Below, piece by piece: positions 1-4,426 of a DNA stretch of 5,842 nucleotides (its first letter is position 1; each line of letters starts with the position of its first letter). The translations under genes and the position numbers were made by a program. The notes under the pieces were generated by a model. The model saw only the letters and a program-made list of their open reading frames with translations. It searched no databases and was not told the DNA's origin. Source of the DNA: Promethearchaeota archaeon (lineage in GTDB: Archaea > Asgardarchaeota > Lokiarchaeia > Helarchaeales > RDOG01); the NCBI GenBank assembly GCA_011365055.1, contig RDOG01000042.1, positions 1 through 5,842 of the forward strand, given 5' to 3'.

Positions 1-1
1 A

Positions 2-175
2 AAATTATCGCTTTCTTCAACATCAATGATATATCCTGCCATTGACGAACTTTTAAAATTAGAAATGATTGAAGATGAAACTATTAAAAGAAGAGGTTTC
101 CGAAGATACTTAAATTTAACAGAAAAAGGTAAAAATATATTAGAGAAACTAAAAGAAATTGAAGCATTACTCTAA
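2..175 (+). CDS. Winged-helix (MarR/PadR-like) transcriptional regulator, C-terminal part only
   Basis: An open frame runs from the window edge to a TAA at 173-175, giving the last 57 residues of a protein whose start lies outside the window. The visible part reads as the second half of a winged-helix DNA-binding domain. A recognition-helix-like segment (SSTSMIYPAIDELLKLEMIED) is followed by a basic wing (KRRGFRRYLNLTEKG) and a closing charged helix. The order 'YPAIDELLKLEMIE ... RRYLNLTEKGKNIL' is typical of archaeal PadR/MarR-type repressors, which bind operator DNA as dimers. No ligand or target can be inferred. It is the only plus-strand gene here, and its last 9 bp overlap the convergent gene that follows. 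I place it on the host side of the suspected element boundary, but it could equally belong to the element. Confidence 0.75.
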   Translation, partial: KLSLSSTSMIYPAIDELLKLEMIEDETIKRRGFRRYLNLTEKGKNILEKLKEIEALL

Positions 176-355
176 CGTGAGTCCTAACACCTTATCCTCA
201 AAATGCAAGCTTTTTGATTCTTTAATTTCAAGATCAAGTTGATGAACTTTTGTTAATTCCACTTCATCTGTCAAGATCCATTCCAAGCAATCTTCTATTC
301 CCTTTAAATATGATTTTTTTATTAATTTAATGAAATCTTGTAACGTATAATTCAC
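167..355 (-). CDS. Small hypothetical protein (62 aa), GTG start
   Basis: I do not recognise this protein. It is acidic and mostly helical, with a likely amphipathic N-terminal helix (YTLQDFIKLIKKSYLKGIEDCLEWIL) and a single Cys, and it has no signal peptide or membrane span. The start is GTG at 355-353. No in-frame ATG exists, and a TATA-like element (TATATATT on the minus strand, 380-387) lies about 32 bp upstream. That spacing puts the transcription start at or just before the GTG, so the message is probably leaderless, as is common in archaea. The 3' end overlaps the convergent winged-helix gene by 9 bp, which limits how far either reading frame can drift. The promoter fit and protein-like composition favour a real gene, but the short length leaves doubt. 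Confidence 0.55.
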   Translation of the reverse strand: MNYTLQDFIKLIKKSYLKGIEDCLEWILTDEVELTKVHQLDLEIKESKSLHFEDKVLGLTLE

Positions 356-378
356 CTATTTTTCTTGTCGAATTTCGC

Positions 379-390
379 AAATATATAGTA
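379..390 (-). promoter_or_regulatory. Archaeal TATA-like box for the 62-aa gene
   Basis: The minus strand reads TACTATATATTT. The distance to the GTG start (about 32 bp from the first T of TATATA) fits a leaderless transcript, given the usual 25-27 bp between TATA centre and transcription start in archaea. Confidence 0.45.
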
Positions 391-510
391 AATATGAGCA
401 TCTTTATTAATTTGTCGTGTCTAAATGAACATGTTTTTGCATATACTTGCGTGTTTTCATCACTTCTTGGAAAGGGAGGGTTGTATTTTAAGAGTTTTTG
501 CCTCGGTTCA

Positions 511-528
511 AGAAAAGTAAAAAAATTA
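511..528 (-). terminator. Oligo-T terminator after the membrane-protein gene
   Basis: Directly after the TAA at 533-531 the minus strand carries a T7 tract, then TTTT, in the order ATTTTTTTACTTTTCTT. Archaeal RNA polymerase terminates on such U-rich tracts without needing a hairpin, and I see no strong stem here. About 125 bp then separate this point from the next TATA-like box. Confidence 0.45.
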
Positions 529-530
529 GG

Positions 531-1382
531 TTAAGTTGACTTTTCTTCCAAATAAAAAATAGAATCGCAATAAAGACATTTTGCTTTATTTTCTAACGTT
601 TTAATGTTTTCGGAATTAATAGGGGCATTGCATTTAGGACAATTTAATGGTAATTGATATTCTTTTTGTTTATCTATCTTTTCTTCCTTTATCTTTTTAA
701 TTACAAAATCAGGAACGGGTTTGGTTTTTTTTGCTTTGGATGCAGCATATATTATCACTGGTATTACTAATATTATTCCTATTATCGCTACGGTTATTAT
801 AATCGTGGATAACATTTCGTAAAATGATGTGTTTGGATTTGTTGGGGTTGTTGGATCGGTTGGATCTGCAGGGGTTGAAGGAGACGTTTCTAATTCTCCA
901 ATGAATCCCGTTTTATAATCTAAAGAGAGAATTGGGGTGTCCGTGCTAAAAGCTTGAATTACTAAATAATAATTATCAATTGTTGTTATGTTATAACTCA
1001 AATGTCCATAATCTTCATACATGGCACCAGGAATATCATCACATAATATTTCCGCTAATGGCATGTATGATTGAGAAGCCACATATGCCGCATAATTAAT
1101 TGAATTGAGAAACATTATTCTCATTAATCCTACTCCTGTCTTGACATTTTGACAATAAAACGTTAAATTATATCCAACTTTAAAATTATCTTGTTGATAT
1201 ATTATTTTTACTAATCCTGATAAATTCCATCCAAACCAAGTTCCATTATTCACTTGCCTTGAATCATATTCTCCTGTTGTTGGATATAATTGATGATAAG
1301 AAGGCGTGGCTCTTGTTTCAGGAATCAATATTAAAAAAGTTAGCAGAATTAAAATTATTATTAGGATTTTTTGCTCTTTCAA
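531..1382 (-). CDS. Secreted-domain single-span membrane protein with a C-terminal cytoplasmic zinc ribbon
   Basis: This 283-aa protein has a clear modular layout. Residues 1-25 form a signal peptide (basic KEQK, then a long Ile/Leu core, ending near TRA-TP). Residues 26-165 form an extracellular domain rich in Tyr, Asn and Thr with a beta-like pattern. It carries two Cys (77, 114) that could pair and five N-glycosylation sequons (N46, N53, N72, N131, N184). Residues 166-188 form a Thr/Pro/Asp stalk and 192-214 a membrane span, followed by a basic stop-transfer KAKKTKP. The cytoplasmic tail ends in a C4 zinc ribbon (Cys248, 251, 269, 272). The start is TTG at 1382-1380: an in-frame TAG lies just upstream and no ATG or GTG exists before the signal peptide. 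A TATA-like box 20-28 bp upstream suggests a leaderless transcript. The architecture suggests a cell-surface binding or adhesion protein that may signal inward; no substrate can be named. I recognise the architecture, not the family. Confidence 0.85.
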   Translation of the reverse strand: MKEQKILIIILILLTFLILIPETRATPSYHQLYPTTGEYDSRQVNNGTWFGWNLSGLVKIIYQQDNFKVGYNLTFYCQNVKTGVGLMRIMFLNSINYAAYVASQSYMPLAEILCDDIPGAMYEDYGHLSYNITTIDNYYLVIQAFSTDTPILSLDYKTGFIGELETSPSTPADPTDPTTPTNPNTSFYEMLSTIIITVAIIGIILVIPVIIYAASKAKKTKPVPDFVIKKIKEEKIDKQKEYQLPLNCPKCNAPINSENIKTLENKAKCLYCDSIFYLEEKST

Positions 1383-1400
1383 CTTTCTTCCATCCTATAA

Positions 1401-1410
1401 ATCTATATAA
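1401..1410 (-). promoter_or_regulatory. TATA-like box for the membrane-protein gene
   Basis: The minus strand reads TTATATAGAT, centred about 24 bp before the TTG start. This implies a transcription start essentially at the start codon, consistent with the lack of a clear Shine-Dalgarno sequence at the proper spacing. Confidence 0.45.
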
Positions 1411-1513
1411 TAATGTCGGAGATTTCCTTTAAAAATTTGAGGTTGAGGTTTTGATGCAGTTTTTTTGTTGCAGGTTAACTTATCCTAAACCAATCTCTGA
1501 AAAAAGGATCCAC
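1411..1513. other. Gene-free stretch between the TATA box and the gene remnant
   Basis: This is the left part of the 341-bp gap between the two flanking genes. I find no convincing reading frame on either strand; the longest plus-strand candidate, from the ATG at 1454, is about 20 codons with no supporting signal. A short T6 tract on the minus strand just after the TAG at 1516-1514 could end transcription of the former gene. I see nothing else in it. Confidence 0.4.
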
Positions 1514-1675
1514 CTATAAATTTTGAAATTTATTAAAAATCAGAAAATATTTTTTTTCGATCTTCTCAATTCGATCTGGACCTAATATCTGATCTGCTTC
1601 AAATTCTGCCAGCACTATCCCCAGCACCCACCCAAATCAACTTCCGTATTGCAAGGGGATATACCTTGCAGCAAT
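1514..1675 (-). pseudogene. Remnant 3' end of an unidentified gene, interrupted by a stop
   Basis: Reading the minus strand in the same frame as the upstream 176-aa gene gives 'IAARYIPLQYGS', then TGA (1639-1637), then 41 more codons to TAG (1516-1514). The second part contains GWVLGIVLAEFEADQILGP followed by DRIEKIEKKYFLIFNKFQNL. This looks coding: first codon positions are strongly purine-rich (GGG, GTG, GCA, GAA, GAT, GAG, AAG). Codons such as CTG, GGG, CCC and AGG are used, unlike the TTA/ATT-heavy neighbouring genes, and local GC is clearly higher. The protein has a Gly-rich hydrophobic segment, possibly a membrane helix, followed by a charged helix. No start with a plausible promoter exists, although a GTG at 1627-1625 could open a 37-aa frame. 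I could not assign a family. Its position beside a recombinase region suggests either a decayed gene or a gene 3' end displaced by integration. Confidence 0.45.
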
Positions 1676-1689
1676 GAAAACCTCGAAAA

Positions 1690-1717
1690 TTCTTTTTCCA
1701 GTGGAAATTAAAAAAAG
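1690..1717 (-). terminator. T7 tract plus short inverted repeat after the RHH/coiled-coil gene
   Basis: Six bases after the TAA at 1726-1724 the minus strand reads CTTTTTTTAATTTCCACTGGAAA. It contains a T7 tract and then the perfect inverted repeat TTTCCA-C-TGGAAA (1695-1707). The tract alone would suffice as an archaeal terminator; the repeat may be incidental. Confidence 0.4.
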
Positions 1718-1723
1718 AGGGTT

Positions 1724-2254
1724 TTATTTATTTGGGGAATCATTTGCTTTTTTTAGTAATTCATCCATTAGATACAATGAATGATATAATTCTTTTTTAT
1801 ATTGTTTCTCTTGTTCTTCTTTTATTTTAATATATGATAGCATTTCATCGAATTGAGCATCATTTTCTTTTAGAAACTTTTTCAAGCGCTGTCGAGAACG
1901 TTTTAATAATTGTTTATTTGCTCTTTCAAATCGTTCTGCTTTTTCATCCATAGATTCAGATTCTATTATTATTTCAGAATAAAATTTAACCCAGTTAATT
2001 GGACCCCCTCGTTTTGGAGCCCTTTTCAAATTAGATTCTCTTTTCAATGCTCGAAAAATATCTTCTATGCTCAAGTCCTTTGCAGTTATTAATTCTCTAA
2101 GAATTTTAAAAAAATCCATTCCAAATCTCTTCAAGACTCGTTCCATTAGAAAAGAGACACTAAATATTTCATTACTTCTATTGTCCCGCATCTCAGATGC
2201 GAGCGCATGGGGCAATAATAGTTGTAATTCAACAAATTCAGTTTCTTCTTTCAT
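1724..2254 (-). CDS. Putative ribbon-helix-helix DNA-binding protein with a long coiled-coil C-terminus
   Basis: This is a 176-aa, highly charged, almost entirely helical protein. Residues 7-45 fit an RHH layout: a short strand (VELQLLLP), a helix (HALASEMRDNR), a turn, and a second helix (FSVSFLMERVLKRFG). RHH proteins dimerise through the strand and insert it into the DNA major groove. Residues 50-70 form further helices; 71-83 are very basic (KRESNLKRAPKRG). Residues 100-170 are a continuous Lys/Glu/Arg-rich segment predicted as coiled coil, including LLKRSRQRLKKFLK. The ATG at 2254-2252 is preceded by a GGTG Shine-Dalgarno-like motif about 6 bases away and a TATA-like box about 40-48 bp upstream. 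It sits downstream of the integrase gene with its own promoter. A repressor, excision/integration accessory factor or partition-type protein are all possible. The RHH call rests on pattern only and is weaker than for the 162-aa protein. Confidence 0.7.
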   Translation of the reverse strand: MKEETEFVELQLLLPHALASEMRDNRSNEIFSVSFLMERVLKRFGMDFFKILRELITAKDLSIEDIFRALKRESNLKRAPKRGGPINWVKFYSEIIIESESMDEKAERFERANKQLLKRSRQRLKKFLKENDAQFDEMLSYIKIKEEQEKQYKKELYHSLYLMDELLKKANDSPNK

Positions 2255-2280
2255 TATAACACCATCATTATTTTTTGATG

Positions 2281-2356
2281 AATTTTTTTTCCCTATAATA
2301 TTCTACGCCACAACTCTGGGTTGTGGCGCTACCATCCACCCTGCAGGGAAAAATTA
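2281..2356. repeat. Nested inverted repeats in a GC-rich spacer next to the integrase gene
   Basis: Three symmetric elements lie in this short spacer. The inner one is a perfect 9-bp inverted repeat, CGCCACAAC (2306-2314) and GTTGTGGCG (2320-2328), around the 5-base centre TCTGG. Outside it, AATTTTTTTTCCCT (2281-2294) faces AGGGAAAAATT (2346-2356), identical over 11 bp apart from three extra T. A perfect 10-bp palindrome, CCCTGCAGGG (2339-2348), overlaps the right outer arm. The segment 2306-2348 is about 60% GC in otherwise AT-rich DNA. Possible roles are a recombination (att or dif-like) site for the adjacent integrase, an operator for the downstream promoter, or a terminator hairpin for the integrase transcript. 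Confidence 0.65.
2293..2302 (-). promoter_or_regulatory. TATA-like box and short leader for the 176-aa gene
   Basis: The minus strand reads AATATTATAG. From it a transcript would start about 18-20 bases before the ATG at 2254, giving a leader that contains GGTG, which matches the archaeal anti-Shine-Dalgarno end. The inner palindrome (2306-2328) ends only 3 bp upstream of this box, a typical place for a regulator to act. Confidence 0.45.
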
Positions 2357-3364
2357 GAAAATATTTTTTAGATAATTATACGCATCAAACTTCTTTAAAT
2401 AATCGTCAATTTCAGTAATGATATATCTATCAGTTACGTTTTTAACTTTATGCCCTAATAAATACGAGATTTCTAATTTTGATTGTTGCATGAATTTATG
2501 TCTATTCGTTGCAAATGATTTTCTTCCTGATTTCGTGCTTAAATTGTTTGGGATGTCTATTTTTTTGAGCATCTTTTTTAATTTGCCTAAATACGTGTTA
2601 TACACGATTTGTTTGCCTTTGATCGTGAATAGTAATTCGTGATTATCTTGCATTGCGTATTGAGTAACGTGTTTTATTAATTCTTCAGATAAGAAATAAC
2701 AACGAAAGCCACGCCTGCCTTCCGTGTATAAATAGCGTTGATTCAAGCGTAAAAACTTCTTTTTAATACGTGCCACATCTATGAATCTCAAGCCAGATTC
2801 ATATTGAAATCGTTCAATCAAGTAGAATTTTTTATCCAATCGAAAAATCATTTTTAAGTAAATTTTTACTTGCTCAGGATTGAGAATTTCGATCTCATGC
2901 TCTTCGTTTTCAACATCGATCTCTCCTGGATTCAAATTTAATTTATGGAACATGGGAAAATCGGTAAAATTCCATAATTTAGCTCGTTTCGATTGAATTT
3001 GGTAGAATTCATAAAATGATTTCAGAGCAGTATAATATAATTGTTTTGTTTTCATGCCAAGCTGCTTGTGTCGTTCTAACCACGTTTTATATTGCTCTAT
3101 TTCTGCACTTATTACCTCTTGCAAGTTCCAATCTCGTTTTTCGACCTCGAAACTCAACCACGTTAAAAAATAATTCATTATGTTTCGATAATTATTTTTT
3201 ACTTTTTTCGTGAATGCCTTGCTATATAGCCAGAAATCTATCAATTCCTCGTTAGATTTATATTCAATATCTTTTTTTTCGTTAATTAATAGTTTGAGTT
3301 TAAGTTTATTGAGTAAGTCCTTGTCGTTGAGTATTTTTTGAATTATTTTTTCGTCCTCACTCAA
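2354..3364 (-). CDS. Tyrosine recombinase / integrase (phage-integrase family)
   Basis: This 336-aa protein has the two-domain layout of tyrosine recombinases. An N-terminal SAM-like core-binding domain (about 38-130, with FTKKVKNNYRNIMNYFLTWL and KTKQLYYTALKSFYEFY) precedes a catalytic domain (about 160-325). Visible catalytic positions are Arg193 (ESGLRFIDVARI), a basic hairpin at 214-221 (TEGRRGFR, Arg in place of the usual Lys), Lys278 and Arg281 (TKSGRKSFAT, the HxxR box with Lys for His), His305 (LLGHK) and nucleophile Tyr314 (TDRYI). All key positions are filled by plausible residues, so it is probably active. It would cut and rejoin DNA through a phosphotyrosine link to integrate or excise an element. 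The TTG start at 3364-3362 overlaps the end of the upstream gene by 8 bp, pointing to translational coupling. It is intact, not split by integration as fusellovirus (SSV-type) integrases are. A chromosomal XerA-type role is less likely, given the RHH partner and substituted motifs. Confidence 0.93.
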   Translation of the reverse strand: MSEDEKIIQKILNDKDLLNKLKLKLLINEKKDIEYKSNEELIDFWLYSKAFTKKVKNNYRNIMNYFLTWLSFEVEKRDWNLQEVISAEIEQYKTWLERHKQLGMKTKQLYYTALKSFYEFYQIQSKRAKLWNFTDFPMFHKLNLNPGEIDVENEEHEIEILNPEQVKIYLKMIFRLDKKFYLIERFQYESGLRFIDVARIKKKFLRLNQRYLYTEGRRGFRCYFLSEELIKHVTQYAMQDNHELLFTIKGKQIVYNTYLGKLKKMLKKIDIPNNLSTKSGRKSFATNRHKFMQQSKLEISYLLGHKVKNVTDRYIITEIDDYLKKFDAYNYLKNIF

Positions 3365-3845
3365 CTATTTCCCAAACTCCCTCTGCTGCGTTTCGTCTTA
3401 CTTTTCCCAAGCCTTCCATGGTGTCTAACATGCCAATCGTTAAAATTTCATCTTGATTTAAATGAGCTGCTACATCGCTTAATCTCCTGGGTCCAAATTG
3501 TAAGTAATCTAAAATTTCCTTTGTCAGTTTTTCAGAAATAAGTTCTTTCATGATCGTTTTCGTGCGCATTAGATTCTCTAATATCGCTATTTTTTCGATT
3601 AATAAATTCATGTTAGCATTCATGACTTGATTATCTATTGATAAGTCGTTTAATCTCTTCATTGCTTCTGGGGTTACTTCATTATCTTCTATATCATTTT
3701 CAACTAAATATTTTATGTATTTCCAAAGGGAAGAATGGCCCTTTTTTTTTGCCTTTTTCTTCCACTCTTTTTTCATTCCTTTGGGTAAACGTAAATGAAG
3801 GCGTTCATCATCTTCTCCATTTTGATCATTATTTTTTTCCGACAT
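3357..3845 (-). CDS. Ribbon-helix-helix plus winged-helix DNA-binding regulator
   Basis: This 162-aa protein carries two DNA-binding modules. An acidic tail (1-14) is followed by a clear RHH domain: strand RLHLRLP (15-21), a very basic helix (KGMKKEWKKKAKKKG, 22-36) and helix SSLWKYIKYLVEND (38-51). Residues 59-100 form a linker or short coiled coil. Residues 103-162 resemble a winged helix: EILDYLQFGPRRLSDVAAHLN, then DEILTIGMLDTMEGLGKV, then a wing (RRNAAEGVWEIVE). The ATG at 3845-3843 has no Shine-Dalgarno but sits about 35 bp below a TATA-like box, implying a leader of only a few bases. The gene ends in GAGTGA overlapping the integrase start, so the two are co-transcribed and probably translationally coupled. 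The likely job is to autoregulate this pair or to assist the recombinase as a directionality or architectural factor. The RHH module is well supported; the winged helix less so. Confidence 0.85.
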   Translation of the reverse strand: MSEKNNDQNGEDDERLHLRLPKGMKKEWKKKAKKKGHSSLWKYIKYLVENDIEDNEVTPEAMKRLNDLSIDNQVMNANMNLLIEKIAILENLMRTKTIMKELISEKLTKEILDYLQFGPRRLSDVAAHLNQDEILTIGMLDTMEGLGKVRRNAAEGVWEIVE

Positions 3846-3864
3846 TTTTTTTCAATAAAATATT

Positions 3865-3978
3865 GGCAGCTATTCATATAAAAAGGTCACCAAAAAATAA
3901 GTATTATGTAGATATTAGTAACTTTTTGGCTGCCTTTTCGCTTAAAATCTAGCCGAATCACATTAAACCTATCTACAT
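3865..3978. repeat. Cluster of interleaved inverted repeats upstream of the regulator gene
   Basis: This 187-bp spacer (3846-4032) holds several matched arms: GGCAGC (3865-3870) with GCTGCC (3929-3934); CCAAAAA (3890-3896) with TTTTTGG (3923-3929), able to form a stem with a 26-base loop; and ATGTAGATA (3906-3914) with a perfect complement TATCTACAT (3970-3978). The first and third pairs have similar arm spacing (58 and 55 bp between arms). No gene is visible. The pattern suggests an operator or looping region rather than coding sequence, but short AT-rich arms can match by chance. Confidence 0.45.
3875..3891 (-). promoter_or_regulatory. Promoter of the regulator-integrase operon with an adjacent GGTGACC motif
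   Basis: The minus strand reads GGTGACC then TTTTTATATG. The AT part is a TATA-like box centred about 35 bp before the ATG at 3845. GGTGACC (3885-3891) is a symmetric 7-mer sitting where the BRE would be, a position at which a bound RHH dimer would block transcription-factor access. Autorepression by the encoded regulator is an inference. Confidence 0.45.
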
Positions 3979-4014
3979 CGATACATTACTTTTATAAAAT
4001 AATGAGTTGAAAAT

Positions 4015-4026
4015 ATAAAAAAAAAT
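4015..4026 (-). terminator. T9 terminator closing the four-gene operon
   Basis: Just beyond the last stop codon of the operon the minus strand carries nine consecutive T (4017-4025), a strong archaeal oligo-U termination signal. An imperfect hairpin (CATTA/TAATG arms at 3983-4003) follows but is not needed. Confidence 0.5.
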
Positions 4027-4032
4027 TTAAAT

Positions 4033-4425
4033 TCACTCAGGATACTCGAATTCTTTCACGAACTCAATTTTTTTTAGCAATTGTTTGTATTTGTCAATTT
4101 TTATTCGTAGATCGTGCAATCGCTTGCGATCTACACCATTAAGATTTACTTTGTTTAATACTTTGTTTATAGACTCTAGTTGTTTTTTTGTCAAAACTTG
4201 CAATAATTGTTTATTAGTGAATTGATAATACATGAGCAATTCGTTTTCATCATCAATCATTTTTCTACGCAGTTTGTTTTCACGTTGTAGTTCGTTGATA
4301 TTATTTAGAAATGAGAAATCTTCAGTATTTAATAATGCAAATGCTTTGCAACGTTTACATTGTATTTGATCGTCATTCTCATTAATTTGAATTAATGAGT
4401 TGCAAAATAAACAATGAATTTTCAT
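4033..4425 (-). CDS. Small protein with N-terminal C4 zinc ribbon and helical C-terminus (130 aa)
   Basis: I do not recognise the family. Residues 5-26 form a compact zinc-ribbon motif, CLFC then CKRC, with 14 residues between the pairs (Cys5, 8, 23, 26). The remainder (about 43-125) is highly charged and helical with likely coiled-coil parts (ELQRENKLRRKMIDDE; QLLQVLTKKQLESINKVLNK; a basic segment near 89-106). I chose the ATG at 4425-4423 because it starts one base after the TAA of the upstream gene and follows a Shine-Dalgarno-like GGATGAT. An upstream ATG at 4497 would add 24 residues lying wholly inside that gene. This is the last gene of the four-gene operon. Zinc ribbon plus coiled coil would suit a nucleic-acid-binding or assembly-adaptor protein, but no role can be assigned. 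The ribbon shares its CxxC...CxxC plan with the tail of the membrane protein at 531-1382 but not its sequence. Confidence 0.8.
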   Translation of the reverse strand: MKIHCLFCNSLIQINENDDQIQCKRCKAFALLNTEDFSFLNNINELQRENKLRRKMIDDENELLMYYQFTNKQLLQVLTKKQLESINKVLNKVNLNGVDRKRLHDLRIKIDKYKQLLKKIEFVKEFEYPE

Positions 4426-4426
4426 A

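Noticed and set aside
503..512. GGTTCAAG resembling a tRNA T-loop, possibly a tRNA-derived att site
   Set aside because: Only about 8 bases match; no acceptor, D or anticodon stem can be drawn around it and no repeat copy is visible.
394..534. 46-codon plus-strand frame from ATG at 394 to TAA at 532-534
   Set aside because: No ribosome site or TATA-like box, unconvincing composition, and it lies across the promoter of one minus-strand gene and the terminator of another.
1557..1595. Repeated GATCT (TCGATCT at 1557 and 1571, GATCTG at 1591) as replication iterons
   Set aside because: Units are only 5-7 bp, spacing is uneven (14 and 18 bp) and they lie inside the coding-like remnant.
1650..1670. 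Perfect 7-bp hairpin TGCAAGG/CCTTGCA as a separate regulatory element
   Set aside because: It lies within the coding-like gene remnant and is not next to a promoter or stop codon, so chance symmetry in former coding sequence is the simpler reading; it could be revisited if the junction is confirmed.
2067..2357. 96-codon plus-strand frame across the 176-aa gene and the palindromic spacer
   Set aside because: It is antisense to a well-supported gene, Ser/Phe/Leu-rich as expected for a shadow of a Lys/Glu-rich protein, and has no start signals. The same applies to the other plus-strand frames opposite the integrase, regulator and 302-aa genes.
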